Below, piece after piece: positions 35,680 through 47,067 of a stretch of DNA of 64,000 bases. A program made the translations under genes and the position numbers. Positions within the stretch are counted from its first letter, which is position 1. Each line of letters starts with the position of its first letter. The stretch is taken from NCBI GenBank assembly GCA_031835245.1, contig JAVKOQ010000290.1:1-64000 (forward strand), given 5' to 3'. The stretch is from Balamuthia mandrillaris. Lineage: Eukaryota > Discosea > Longamoebia > Balamuthiidae. The notes under the pieces are model-generated. The model was given only the letters and a program-made list of their open reading frames with translations. It was not told the DNA's origin and did no database searches.

Positions 35680-36367
35680 AGAGACAGAGACAGAGACAGA
35701 GACAGAGACAGAGACAGAGACAGAGACAGAGACAGAGACAGAGACAGAGACAGAGACAGAGACAGAGACAGAAGACGAGACAGAGACAGAGACAGAGACA
35801 GAGACAGAGACAGAGACAGAGACAGAGACAGAGACAGAGACAGAGACCCTACCAAATTCGTCGGACGTGTCAGCAGAACCCAGCTCTGCAATAGCTTCCG
35901 CCAGACTTCTGCCAGTTTGACTGTAAGCTATTGTTAGCAGAGGGGGCAGGGGCAGAGTTGATTTTAGTTGGGGGTTGTGATTTTGGCTACTCGAGAGACC
36001 GCATAAAGAGGAAATGGCAGGACGGACCTTGAGCTTCTTTGACAGCATGGGAGGCAAGTTTTGTGAAGTCGGCATAGAGGTCAGCGAGTTCTTTGGCATG
36101 CTCGTTGTCAGCCCTGAACTCAGGGAGGTAGTCGGTGGCTTCCTTTCCCATTTTTTGCAGCACTTGGGTCTTTTTGATGTTGACCTTCTTCTTAACGCGA
36201 GAGGCCAACGACTTGGAGTTGGGTACGGCCTTTTTCTTCTTAGTCTTCTTAGCATTGGTGGCAGCACTGCTGCCAGCAGCCGCAGCCACAGGAACCGAAC
36301 CGCTGCTGTAACCACCCCCACCACCATAACTGGCGTAACCGCCGGAGCTCAGCCCATTGTGTTCCAT
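33202..36367 (-). CDS. BAR domain-RasGAP protein
   Basis: ATG 36367 opens a Gly/Ser/Tyr-rich N-terminus, then a basic stretch and a BAR domain split over several exons (RVKKKVNIKKTQVLQKMGKE, then QVIKDMQDNRDNF, EARIQFDAANNQL, LVYMMQTQLQEFAVSYNQLY). A RasGAP domain follows: the arginine finger in TLFRGNTTPTKLMSTF (34350), LQNCLRPFIDEI, GGFIFLRFFCPAILSPDSRG (33900), and LISKAIQNLANEVPFGAKEE. A short C-terminus ends at TGA 33202. It would stimulate GTP hydrolysis by Ras at curved membrane, as proposed for Dictyostelium RGBARG, which has BAR and RasGAP with extra RCC1 and RhoGEF domains not seen here. Introns carry long GA and GACAGA repeats on the plus strand. Confidence 0.85.
35111..35141 (-). 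repeat. (CT)n on the coding strand, BAR-RasGAP intron
   Basis: Pure GA run on the plus strand, in the intron whose donor lies at about 35168. Confidence 0.85.
35637..35846 (-). repeat. (CT)n and (TCTGTC)n satellite, BAR-RasGAP intron
   Basis: About 36 bases of GA followed by about 170 bases of GACAGA hexamers with one interruption near 35771. It lies between two BAR-domain exons; the frames that run through it are artefacts of the repeat. Confidence 0.9.
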
Positions 36368-37500
36368 CAGCTCTCAACCGCCAACAAAGTGAGTTGCTTA
36401 GTTCGTTGGACTACGGCTGCCTTCCTTGCACCACGCCACTTATGAGCACAAAAACTGCTATAGTGGTGCCTCTTCTTTGTGGCCAGCAGCAGCAGCGTTT
36501 CTTTCTTTGTTGTGTTGTGCTCCCAAAAGCAAAAAAAAAAAATGAAATTGGGGCTATTATTATTTCTCGTTTGAAGTACGGCTTGTACCTCCTCTTCCTA
36601 CTGTTCGATCCACAGGTGGGTAGCGAAACCAACACCTTTCTCTTGGTTGGTTTATGCTGTTTGCTCTCTCAAGCAATGTGCTATGGTGGATGGGAGAGAT
36701 GGTCGGCTTTTCGTTCTTTTTTTTTTTTGCATCCATATCTGCGCCACGCCAATCGACGGAGGTAGGACAGGACCTTCCATTTGAAGTACGCTCCTTCGCT
36801 TGTAACCAGTGCTTTATTCGAAATAAATATGCAGAGAGGCATTTTTTTTGGGGGGGGGGAAGGGAGGGAGAGAGAGACTCGTCGCTCTGTAATGCAAAGT
36901 ATGATTAGCAATCGTCCCAACGAAGAAAACACGCACAAATAGTAGACAATGGCGTCTTTAACAATCAGTGATAAATTTAAGGTAGCGGATTTTTGTCGGC
37001 AACGTTTGTTAAAAAACAAACACTAAGACAAATGCCGGAGTCATCAACTTGCGACCACCAACACAAACACACAACACAAAAAATGCTAACGCACCAACAC
37101 AACTAAAGAAACTCTCGGCGCGTGTTCCGGCCTTTGCTCTTCTGTAAAAATACAAAGGCAAAGGGGAAGGGGAAGGGGGATGACGAAGATGAACAACAAC
37201 ATGCACGAGGGTTCGATCAGGAGGAAAACTCCGAAAAAGGGAAAAAAACAGGTAATGAGGAGTCAGCGACAGCCAATAGGAGGACCATAAGGTACCTAAA
37301 ACGCAACGGCGCATAACCTCCTTAAAAAATCCCCATAAAGAAAATTCTGCCACCTTAGCCGCCGCGGGGGGTGCACCTCCCCCACCGGAGAACAAAATTT
37401 GTTCTCCTCTGGTTTTTCTTTCTTTGGTTTCCTCGCGTTTCGTTCACACCTCCAACCCCTCTGCCCTTCACAGACAGCCTACACCCACCTTTCCAACATC
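36368..37500. other. Divergent intergenic region, no gene seen
   Basis: Contains the upstream regions of the BAR-RasGAP gene (-) and the SAM synthetase gene (+). Homopolymer runs (poly-A near 36530, poly-T near 36718, poly-G near 36853). Open frames lack similarity. The last 100 bases before 37501 are pyrimidine-rich, as in a leader. Confidence 0.5.
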
Positions 37501-38963
37501 ATGTCCGCCAAGACTTTCTTGTTCACTTCCGAGTGCGTGTCTGAGGGACACCCTGGTACCGCACTTTCTCCTCCATAACATGTTTTTTTTTTCGGTTTAG
37601 ATTTATTTGGTTTCGGCAACTTACCGTTTTTATTTTGGAAACAGACAAGCTCTGCGATCAGGTTTCCGATGCCGTTTTGGACGCTTGCCTTGCCGTCGAT
37701 CCTGAAAGCAAGGTTGCATGCGGTATGTAGTTTCTTTCCTATCTTTGAAACTACTTAAAATAGAAACAGGGCTAATCTATGCGTGACATCCCTGCAGAAA
37801 CCGCCTCCAAGACTGGAATGGTGTTAGTGTTCGGAGAAATCACCACCACCGCCCAGGTTGATTTCCAGAAGGTTGTTCGCGACACTGTGAAGCGAATTGG
37901 TTTCACCGACTCAGCAATTGGTAGGTTTCTTTTAGACCTGAAAAAGATATGAACATTGCACACAAGCTTCTAATCACTCCTGGTGTTGCAGGCTTTGACC
38001 ACAAGACGTGCAATGTTCTTGTGGCTATTGAGCAGCAGAGCCCTGACATTGCTGGCGGAGTTCACGTCGGTAAGGCCCCAGAAGACATTGGTGCTGGTGA
38101 CCAGGTATTATTTGTGCTTTTGTTATTTAAAATCTGTTCTAAACGATTGCCTCGGAACTCAACCAAAGGGCCACATGTTCGGCTATGCTACCAACGAGAC
38201 CGAGGAGATGATGCCCTTGACCCATGTGTTGGCCACTCGTTTGTGCCAACGCATGACTGTGGTGCGCAACGACGGAACGTGCCCGTGGATGCGTCCCGAT
38301 GCCAAGACACAAGTGACCGTAGAGTATCTCAACGAGAACGGCACCATGGTTCCTCAAAGAGTCCACACCGTTGTTATCAGCGTGCAGCACTCCCCTGATA
38401 TCTCCAACGAAGACATCCGGGAACAGCTCATGGAACACGTCATCAAGCCTTCCATTCCTGAGAAGTACCTCGACGAAAAGACTATCTATCACTTGAACCC
38501 CTCTGGCCGTTTCGTGATCGGAGGACCCCAAGGAGACGCCGGTCTAACTGGACGCAAGATCATCATTGATACTTACGGTGGTTGGGGAGCTCACGGTGGT
38601 GGTGCTTTCTCTGGTAAGGATCCCAGCAAGGTGGACAGGTCTGCTGCTTATGCTGCTAGGTGGATCGCCAAGTCCTTGGTTGCTGCCGGTCTCTGCAACC
38701 GCGCTCTCGTCCAAATTTCCTACGCCATTGGTGTGACTCACCCTCTCTCCGTTTTTGTGGATACCTATGGTACCGCCAAGAACGGTTTCACCGATGAGAA
38801 GATTCTGGAGGTCATCCAAAACAACTTTGACCTTAGGCCTGGCGTGATTGCCCGTGACCTCAAGCTCAAGAGGCCCATCTACCAGAAGACCGCCTACCAC
38901 GGACACTTTGGCCGCAATGACCCCGACTTCCTCTGGGAGGCCCCTAAGACGCTCAAGTTCTAG
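37501..38963 (+). CDS. S-adenosylmethionine synthetase
   Basis: Makes S-adenosylmethionine from methionine and ATP, in the cytosol as a dimer or tetramer. Exons 37501-37555, 37645-37722, 37798-37920, 37992-38104 and 38169-38963 join in phase to 387 residues, the normal length. Key motifs are present: [17 protein letters not shown] at the start (methionine and ATP site), GAGDQGHMFGYA formed across the last intron, [18 protein letters not shown], and [20 protein letters not shown], the P-loop-like and active-site signatures of MAT. Four introns crowd the first 670 bases, and the last exon is uninterrupted. The codon choice is C-ending and biased, in line with high expression. No riboswitch is expected or seen. 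Confidence 0.98.
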
Positions 38964-39430
38964 ATTGGCGCTTCTGCAATTTTTTGTTTGAGGCAGTGGT
39001 GGCTTGATGAGGAGATACCGGACCAAACGCGAAGGAGACCTCTGCCCTTGATATTTATTCTAATAATACTACTAATTTTTTTATCACACTTATCTAATGC
39101 GGCGCCATGATCAACTGGGTTCCAACCGGAGAGAAGGCCAAAATATTTCCGTCCTGCACGGTCTGTCTGATTACACTTATCCAGCCCCGCACTTCCGTGC
39201 AGACTACCACAGCATCCAAATGTCTTGGCAAGTAGTCCCTTTCCCACGAGCTCCGATGCCCCTCCTGGCTGACACCATTTTCCCTGTCTGTTATGTTCTT
39301 CTTGTCTCCAAAATTCTGAGATCGTTTCTTTTTTCTCTGTTCCAACCGGAAACTCGGGACAAACCTTGCAAGAAAGGAAGTAAGGAGCCAAACATCCTTG
39401 AATTTAAAATAAAGAGATGGTAACAACATC
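38964..39430. other. Convergent 3' region, no gene seen
   Basis: Lies between the stop of SAM synthetase (+) and that of the SLC26 gene (-). Frames on both strands are open but without recognisable family. An AATAAA-like signal (AAAATAAAGAG) is near 39408. Confidence 0.5.
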
Positions 39431-42400
39431 TCAGATGTCGTCAGAAAAAGGGCCAAGTACATGCTCGCCCTCTGCTGGTGATATCTCCACCAGGTTTCCA
39501 TTTGAACCTCCACTTGTGGGGAGACCGCTGCCAATAACATCAGAAGATGACGCGGGGCTGCTGTCTCCTACTCCTAAGGGGCTATCTTTCTCTTTGGGCA
39601 TCACCACGACGGATTCCGTCGTGTTGTTAACAGGACGCTGTAGCCAAGCCACCGCCGCTCGTGTTGAGGTGAAAAACATTTCCTTGCCACCGAGTGTGTC
39701 TGTAATGCCTGACAGCAAGAAAAGTTCTTGTAACTTCTTCCGCAGTTTCACAAAGCACAAAATAATCGATCTCTCTCGGTAGTCATGTGCCATTTCGGCT
39801 ACTACCTGAATGGCACTTTTAAAGGGAAACAAAAAAAAAATCAACAAACATAAACACAAGTGAGATAGACATAAGAATCGATTTTCAAGAAATTACCTTG
39901 CGTCCATCTCGTGCACATCCCTGGCATCAATGATAATGGCTTGCAATGGAGGACGTTTACTTTCCTCGCCATTTTCGCTGGAAACAGGCAAAGCGGTCAT
40001 ATCACCAAAGCGTTCAAATCGAGAAAACATGTCTGTTATTTTGCCAATGTTGGCAAAGTAAAGGGACTCTTCAATGCGAACCATCAGCACACCCTGGGGA
40101 AATATTAATAAAAGCAATAAGGACCGAAGGAGAAGAGGATTACATACTGGAATGGGTTTAGCATCGTCAAATTCAGAAATGTCTTTGTACTTGTTGGTGC
40201 CTGGTATGCGGCCAAGGATGGCGATGTTAGGCAGCGACGTTTTTTTGATTATGTACAAGACAGAGATGCCCAAGCTAATCACAATTCCCAATTCCACACC
40301 AAGGATGATAGTGGCCAGGAAAGTGCCTAGCAGGAGGCCAACGGCGCCCCATGCCTTGATGCGGCATAGGAAAATCAGGTCCTCCAGCTCCACAAGACCC
40401 AGCGCTGCTACTAGCACGATGGAGGCAAGGATGACTTTAGGCAAGTAATAGAACAAAGGTCCCAGGAATAACACTGTAAACAGCACCAGTGCGCTTACAA
40501 TCAATTGGTAGAGCTGCAAGTACGAGATTTAGTGCTCGCACCAGACAATCACATGAAAAAAAAAAGGCAAGCAGAGGGAAGGGAACCCTACCTGTGTCCG
40601 GGCTCCAGCCATGTCCACAATAGCGCTCCTCATCAAGCTACCGTAGGCAGGGAAGATTTGAAAAAAGGAACCAATAATGTTGGCGGTTCCAAGCGCCACT
40701 AGCTCTCTGTTTGGACTTACAAAGTACTTATTTTTGTTTGCATAATACTTGGCAGTAATGACGCTCTCTGCAACACGACAAAAACACAATTACAAACAAG
40801 TCTATAAGAAGGCAGTACTTGAGATGAAAGGGTGAGAGGAGAATGTACCAATAAAGCCAAGCACAGCTATAATGACAGAGGATTGACTGTAATCCTGGAT
40901 AAGGCCGATAGATTTCAACGGCCAAGTAGGTGGGGGGAATCCACTGTTTATGGTACCCAAAATGGTAACACCCTTTTCGTCCCAGTTAAAAGCCCAAGCG
41001 ACCACAATGCCAGTACCTACCAGCACCAGCGTATCCTATAGAGGAGAGAGTATACTATTGGAACACACATAAAAGCTCATTGAAATTTGTTAAAGCACTT
41101 ACTGGGAAAAATCGAAGAGCCTTGAGATAGCGATTCGTAGTTTGAGATGCCTTAATCTTTGTGTTCATAATCTTTATGGACAACAAGTACAGGATTCCAA
41201 ACAACCCTGACATGAAGAAAGACAGGGAAATAGAGAAGAACAAAAAAATAACAGATGGAGGGGCGGTTAGAAATGAACAACACATTGCAGGAAGGCATAT
41301 ACCAATAACAAAGGTTTGCCAGTGCACGTGCTCCAGGTGATGATAAATATGGGATATCTTATGCCAACCGTGTTCCTTTGGATTGCCTACTCCCAATATA
41401 ATGTCTGATTGCTCCATGAAGATAATGACAGCAATTGCGTTGATAAATCCGCTGAGCAGTGGCCGCGAGAGCAAGCTGTCCAAGAAACCAAACCTAAACA
41501 GGCCCAAGAAGAAAAGCAGGAAGCCTCCCTGAGAAGAAGTATTAGCTATTGGCTCACCTATCAATGAGTTGAGTGCCTGATGGTGGCATCGGGGAAGTTA
41601 CCAAGAATGCTATGGTGTGGGCAATCACGGGATAATCCTCTTCTTCGAGATCATTATGATTAGTCCATGTGAGACCCAACAATATGCTAGTAACAGTTTC
41701 TGGTCCAATGGATAATTGGCGGCTGTTGCCAAGAAGCGCATAAATTAAGGCTGAAATCTGTGCTCAACACAAACGAGGTGGTAAGCATACGCCATCACTT
41801 ACTTTCGCTCAAGAACGAAGGTCTCATAACTTACCCAAACCGTATAGAGTCCATAGACAGGGGGTAGACCAGCAAGGATGGCCATGGCCATGCTGTGAGG
41901 GATAATAACGGCAGTAATAGCAAGGCCAGCACCCACATCCCATACAAGATCGTTCCTCACATCATACTTTGGCAGCCAGCTCAAAATAGGTAAATAGTAC
42001 CTTAATCGTTTCTGAGAGGTAGCGATTTAGAAATGGGATTTCACCATTCTTCTGAACGCGCAAGAGATAAAGCGAGAGAGAGGGGAGGAGAAGAGCGACG
42101 GCATGTAAAGAATATCGCACCCGTGTTACTTCCCAGTTCATGAGCGAACGGAACTTGCCAGTACCTGATGTTCCTTCCTCTGCTCGCGATCTGAAGAACT
42201 CGTCCCATTCCAGTGCTTCCACTTCTTCCTCCTCCGCCTCTCCCACTAAAATGCCATACTGCTTGGCAGCCGTGGACCAGGGCTACCGACCGCAGAGCAC
42301 AAGCAAAACAGTGATGGTAACAAAGTGAGGACATTGACGAAAGAGAAGAACAACACAACCACAATCACTGTGAGAAACAGCACTGACCTTGTCTTGTTCT

Positions 42401-42747
42401 TCGCCCTCACTATCGGGATCGTCGTTCCTGTTCTCAATGTCCCTTTCGGTTATCCTACCTTTGGACTTCCGTCTGCGCCTCCTCCTACGCTTACTGCTGG
42501 AAGAAGAGGAAGGAGGCAAGCGCAGCTGGTTTTTCTCCAGGTCGAACTCATCAGCGGAGGAGCCCGTAAAAGGCGTGGGAGAGCTAGCACTGTCGCTCGC
42601 GTCCAGGCTGCTGCGCCTTCCTCCTCCTTCTCCTCCTGCACCTCCACCAGGGCCGCTCGTGCCTCCAGCAGGAGCAGAAGCACCGCTAGACAGGGCTCTG
42701 CGCGCGTCCTCCGTACGGTTACGTGCCCACTGTTTCCAATTATCCAT
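39431..42747 (-). CDS. SLC26/SulP family anion transporter with STAS domain
   Basis: ATG 42747 opens a cytosolic N-terminus rich in Gly, Ser and Arg. Then come the SulP core, with PKYDVRNDLVWDVGAGLAIT and the family signature IPHSMAMAILAGLPPVYGLY (about 41990-41840), further membrane segments such as LGLFRFGFLDSLLSRPLLSG (41510-41440), GTANIIGSFFQIFPAYGSLM (40690-40630) and VLGPLFYYLPKVILASIVLV-like helices near 40440, and a C-terminal STAS domain (VLMVRIEESLYFANIGKI, then AIIIDARDVHEMDA) ending at TGA 39431. These are sulfate, oxalate, bicarbonate or chloride exchangers of plasma or organelle membranes; the substrate cannot be read from sequence. About a dozen introns. The first exon's Ser/Gly/Lys-rich region is poorly conserved. 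Confidence 0.92.
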
Positions 42748-43213
42748 TCCACCAAAGAGTTTGGTACCAATTGACGGCTCTCAACTCGCCACTGCTCTTA
42801 GTGACACTGCTAATCCTGCTAAGGGATCCCTCCTCAACCAAGAAAAGGTCCTTGCTGCTGCTACTCGCTGCGTAGTGGTAGGTGGTACTACCTTACTAAC
42901 CCACCCAATGGCTGCAACAGGTGCCTACCTGATAAGGGGCCTGACTGTAGACGGACCCTAAGTTTGGTTGTTTTTTTGAAGAGGCACAAAGTCTTTGGCC
43001 CTCCTTTTGAAAAAAAAAAAGTGCTTGTTTGAGGTGTCCCTTCCTTCCTCTCCTCGCACCTTTTCTCCTCTCCCCTTTTTCTTTTGCCTCTCTTTTGTCT
43101 TTTTTCCTCTCTCCTCTCTCCTCTCCTCTTTTTTTGGCCTCTCTTTTGTCCTTTTCCTTTTTTAGTGAAACTTGGGATGTGTTTTCGAGTAGCAGCCTGC
43201 ATGAGACAGAACC

Positions 43214-43215
<2 letters not shown>

Positions 43216-43246
<31 letters not shown>

Positions 43247-43265
43247 GACAGAGAGACAGAGAGAA
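43216..43265. repeat. (GA)n-rich microsatellite
   Basis: GAGAGA with interspersed GACAGA, in the region upstream of the SLC26 gene. The 300 bases before it are strongly pyrimidine-rich on the plus strand. Confidence 0.8.
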
Positions 43266-43389
43266 AGCCAGAATGAGGATAAAAGGTTACCTGCTACGTT
43301 ACTTTGCAATGCAAATCATCTGTTCTGGTGAGCCCCAAATCACAGTTCTGGAAGGTGCACGAGCAATTCTGATTTCCTGTGGGGATCTT

Positions 43390-44110
43390 TGGTGCCAATG
43401 ACCTCACGTTCGAGATCAAGAAGGATCAATCAAGGGCAGGTTTTACTGCCCCATCTCTCGTGGAATTGAAGGGCTTTCCGCACTGGTCTCAGCGTATACC
43501 GCGCTTCAGGCTTATAAGAAAACGTTCGGAGTTTTATAAGAACGTGCTGACGTAACGTCCAACTCCGAACTTTTGAGAGGACCAGAGTTTCCTCCTTCTC
43601 GTGGACTTTATTTCTACAGATAAACACTTGAAACTGCAACGTGATCCAGCAGCTCCCTATCTGGTACCTTAGTGAGAATAAGCCGTTCTTAAACGAGTCC
43701 CCCAGCCGATGGCATTGGAGAGTAGGTTCCCTTTTCCTGTTTACCTACCAGAAAGTTCTCGAATAACGTTCCACTCTTTGAAAAGAAGAAATTTATGACT
43801 GCCCGTTGAAAGCCATTGTGGAAGACATCATTGGCCAATGTGAACGACTGGGCGTGTCTGTCCCCAAGCTAGCCTTGATCAAGGCGCTTGCTAAGGACTT
43901 ACCTGACGCAGAACTGTTTTTCGACACTGCTGATGGTTCTTCACTTGGCATCCGTTGGGGGCCTGCGCTCACACTCTTTATCGACCCATTGGATGAAGTG
44001 AGTGTCACGATTCACCCCGACAGTACGTTTGAACATGAAGCCTTTGGCTGCGACTATGAAAAGGCTCGAAAGCTTTTGTTGGAGCATACAAGAAGCTGTG
44101 TAATTACAAT
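43390..44110 (+). pseudogene. Orphan coding-like segment, unrecognised
   Basis: Two plus-strand stretches read like protein: ANDLTFEIKKDQSRAGFTA followed by LKGFPHWSQRIPRFRLI (about 43398-43545), and KAIVEDIIGQCERLGVSV, LFFDTADGSSLGIRWGPAL and CDYEKARKLLLEHTRSC (about 43809-44100). The second begins after a stop without ATG, so it would need an upstream exon. Either a small spliced gene of unknown family or a decayed one. An inverted repeat lies between the two parts. Confidence 0.3.
43524..43570. repeat. Inverted repeat with 10-base arms
   Basis: GTTCGGAGTT at 43524-43533 and AACTCCGAAC at 43561-43570 are perfect complements with a 27-base loop. The loop region also repeats TTATAAGAA (43512 and 43535). 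No known family. Confidence 0.6.
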
Positions 44111-44351
44111 GAGAATTAAAAATGATGATGGTTGTTGCCTCCAAAGCTGTGTCAAGCTTTTCGAGCCGAGCATGCTTTGTTGTCGCTGTACGTTCTTATC
44201 TCAACAAGGGAAGAGCGAGGTTAAGAGAGAGTGCTTTGACCAATTCACTCCCTTCCGACCACTGCCCACCCCATCGCTGCCACTTTTTGTTACACACTTG
44301 GGCGTTAAGGCACCACATCGTCTTCACAACAAACAAAGTTTAGTTCTGATC

Positions 44352-46690
44352 TTATCCCTGAAGAGAGAATGAAAGGGAGAAAAAGAAGGCAGCCATACCC
44401 AAAACCATGGAACTGGTGCTGAACTCGAGTTTCTTGGAGCTGCCGCTGCGCTCCTTTTTCCTCTTGCTCTTGCTTTTGGCTTTTGAGGAGCCAGAGAAGG
44501 AGCTGGAGGTGAGGGCCTTGAGTGGAGCACAACCCTCTCCCGCCCGCACCGCGCTGATCACCTTCCACCATAACCGCCAGACGTCCATGTGGCAGAACAA
44601 AATGGCCAGGAAGAGTCCCAACGAGGCGTAGCAGAAGGCCCTGGCCAACACCAGGTCGTACTTGGTGACGTCCTCGCTGAGGGAGCAGTCATCCTCCTCT
44701 CGCAGAAGGCAGGTGTAGTACTTGTTGTAGCCCTCCTCAATGTCCTCGTCGCTGGTGGAGGTGTCGATGCGCAAAGATGAAGGAGTAGATCAGCAGGAAG
44801 AGAAAGAGAAAGCAGAGCAGGCGGACGTGGATAACAATGGTGCTGGCCCTCTTCTTGGAGTTGCCTGCCGTTATCATGAAGATGCAGACCATTGCCACCA
44901 CGAAGAGTATTCCTCCCACCACTATCAACACTCCCACCGGAACGAAGAACAGGGAGAGCTGCCAAGCCAAGTCATCCTCCGATGTTATAAAGCAGCTGAG
45001 CAGCACCATCATCCATGTTAGCATAGGAAGAAGAAACAGAAGAAAAAGAAAAAGAAGAAGAAGAGTACGAGAAAGGACGTACAATGTGGAGGAGGATTCA
45101 TAAACAAATTTGTCGGCACCCAGCAGAATGATGCCAAAGAGAGATGGCACGCCCCAGGTCGTCGTGTGATAAACCGCCTGGAAGACTATCGTTTTGACGC
45201 CTGTGGCAACGCCCTTCTTCCCCAAATACAGCTGAATGATCATGTTCAGCGCTATAAATATCCACCTGCAAGTTTGGTCGAAGTCAGCCATCAAAAACAT
45301 AAATGAGAGAATATTGCCTCACAGGAGCAACAACCCAATGAAGCGAAACAGAAAGATGCGTCCAATGCATAGCATACCAAAATGTACCAGAAACAAGCCC
45401 AAAGTGAAGAATAACTCCCTGAAACGTACAAAGAGGACTGTTCATGGAGAGACGCAAAACGGAAAATGCCTCCGACGAGAACGAGTTAAGCTCCGGAGAA
45501 CTGTACTCTTGGTCATCGCCGCCACACCATACCTCGTTGTAGCCCGCCATTGTGGGCAGCACTAGACCGAAAGACAGGATGTGTGCACTCAGGCAGGTCA
45601 TCGCCAACATATTGCTAGGAAAGGTTCGCAATCTGGGGTGCAGCATGTAGGACATCACCACGAAGAATGTAGAAACGTAGGAGAACCATGCCAACACGCC
45701 TTGCATGATCTGAACTGTGTTATACTGCTCCTCCGTCATGGCAGGGAGTGGACAGGTGAAGCCGCAGATGTCCAGGTCATCTAGCCTTTGGAGCGGCTCC
45801 GGACAGGTCAGTTGGCCCGCTCCTAGGTTGGAGCAGGTTACCGTTAGGTTGTAGGACCACGTGCCGTTCTCCGTGGGAATGGGCTGCGTGTACTCCCCTT
45901 CGGGAAAGAGTGGCGGACTGCCGTATATCACATCTGTTTCATTGCATCGCAGCGGAGTTTCGCGGGGATCAAATGGCAGGAAAAGGCCTATACCCGGCGG
46001 AAAGCCGTTTTCTTCAAGGAATGCTAGGCATGCATTCACTTGAGTGGAGTGCCAAGCGCGACGCAAGTTAGTTTCAATGTGAGAGAGAGAGAGAATTGCA
46101 CTACAAAGGAGATGGGAACGAAGCCGAGAGGCAACGCGCTCTGCACGTGTTTTTAGGGTATGGGATAGCATTCCCTGTTTGAGCAAAGTTAGCATACACT
46201 CCGTATCATAGTCGAGGTAATAAGCGTTTTTATAGGCCGAAGAAATGAATGGGATGATGAGAGGGAGGGTTGTACCGCTTGGATCCCGCAAGCAAGGGCG
46301 AAAATAGGTGCCGCAGAGCAGGCCAAAGTACTCGTCTCTGCAATTAAAGGAACCTTCGTCAGTAAATCGGGAGGCCATCAGGTTTGCCAGACGGGACGAG
46401 TCCGACTCAAGCCAGGGCATATCCGTTGCGTTGGGCACATACATAGGTTGTCCTATTTCTGGTTTTTTTTTTGAACGGTTGGTTTGCTTCACGATGAAGA
46501 AGAGCCGCAGAGGGTGGTGACCAACGGACTCACCAAAAAAACTGTTACAAACAAGGGGCCTGCCGGCATACGGCTCGCAGCTTTGGCTGCGCACACTTTC
46601 AAACAATCCCACCGTCACCATCATTGTCAGAGCCAACACCACCCACTCCCAGAGGGGTTGGATGGAACCTCTCCCTCCCTTCCACGACAT
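44352..46690 (-). CDS. Frizzled/Smoothened-like seven-helix receptor
   Basis: ATG 46690; a signal peptide (WVVLALTMMVTVGLFESVRS) is followed by a cysteine-bearing ectodomain (CEPYAGRPLVC, then FNCRDEYFGLLCGTYFRPC), which resembles a Frizzled cysteine-rich domain but with few cysteines before about 45800, then QLTCPEPLQRLDDLDICGF and a class F-like membrane core: IMQGVLAWFSYVSTFFVVMS, RLRTFPSNMLAMTCLSAHIL, TFWYAMHWTHLSVSLHW, GVPSLFGIILLGADKFV, LSLFFVPVGVLIVVGGILFV. A last helix and a Ser/Lys-rich tail end at 44352. Dictyostelids have many Frizzled/Smoothened-like proteins of this layout. Ligand and signalling partner unknown. A KTxxxW Frizzled tail motif was not seen. Exon 1 ends with a GTGAGT donor. 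Confidence 0.75.
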
Positions 46691-47067
46691 TCTTTTCTTG
46701 TTTCTTGTGGTTTTGTTTTTTTCTTGCACAGGTCAGACGGTGAAGGCGCTGACTCTGAGAGGACCAGCGTTACTTTCGGCGGTGTCCGTTTACGGTCGTG
46801 CAGTAATATGCTTGTATCTTCTCCGCTCGAGGTTTGCCTCGTGGCCATCACGTGTTCATAACGTGGTCCTACAGCAAAGAACATGTTGATCAACAACGGT
46901 TTGAAAGACTCCTTCGCCGCGGCAGTTGTATAAAAAAAGAAAGTTTAGGAGGAGGGTGGTCAGCATTCATTTTGAACCTGAATAAATTAAAGAATTGGAA
47001 ATGAATCTCCCAAGGTGGGCACGGCAGATTATCGCCGCAATTGCATAGTTCCGTTTCACTTCAGTTT

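Noticed and set aside
35577-35937. Long Arg/Asp/Gln/Glu repeat proteins in all frames
   Set aside because: They are translations of the GA and GACAGA satellite in an intron of the BAR-RasGAP gene.
33860-36367. An ArfGAP or RhoGAP assignment for the GAP domain
   Set aside because: There is no ArfGAP zinc finger, and the arginine-finger block and FLRFFCPAI block are RasGAP signatures.
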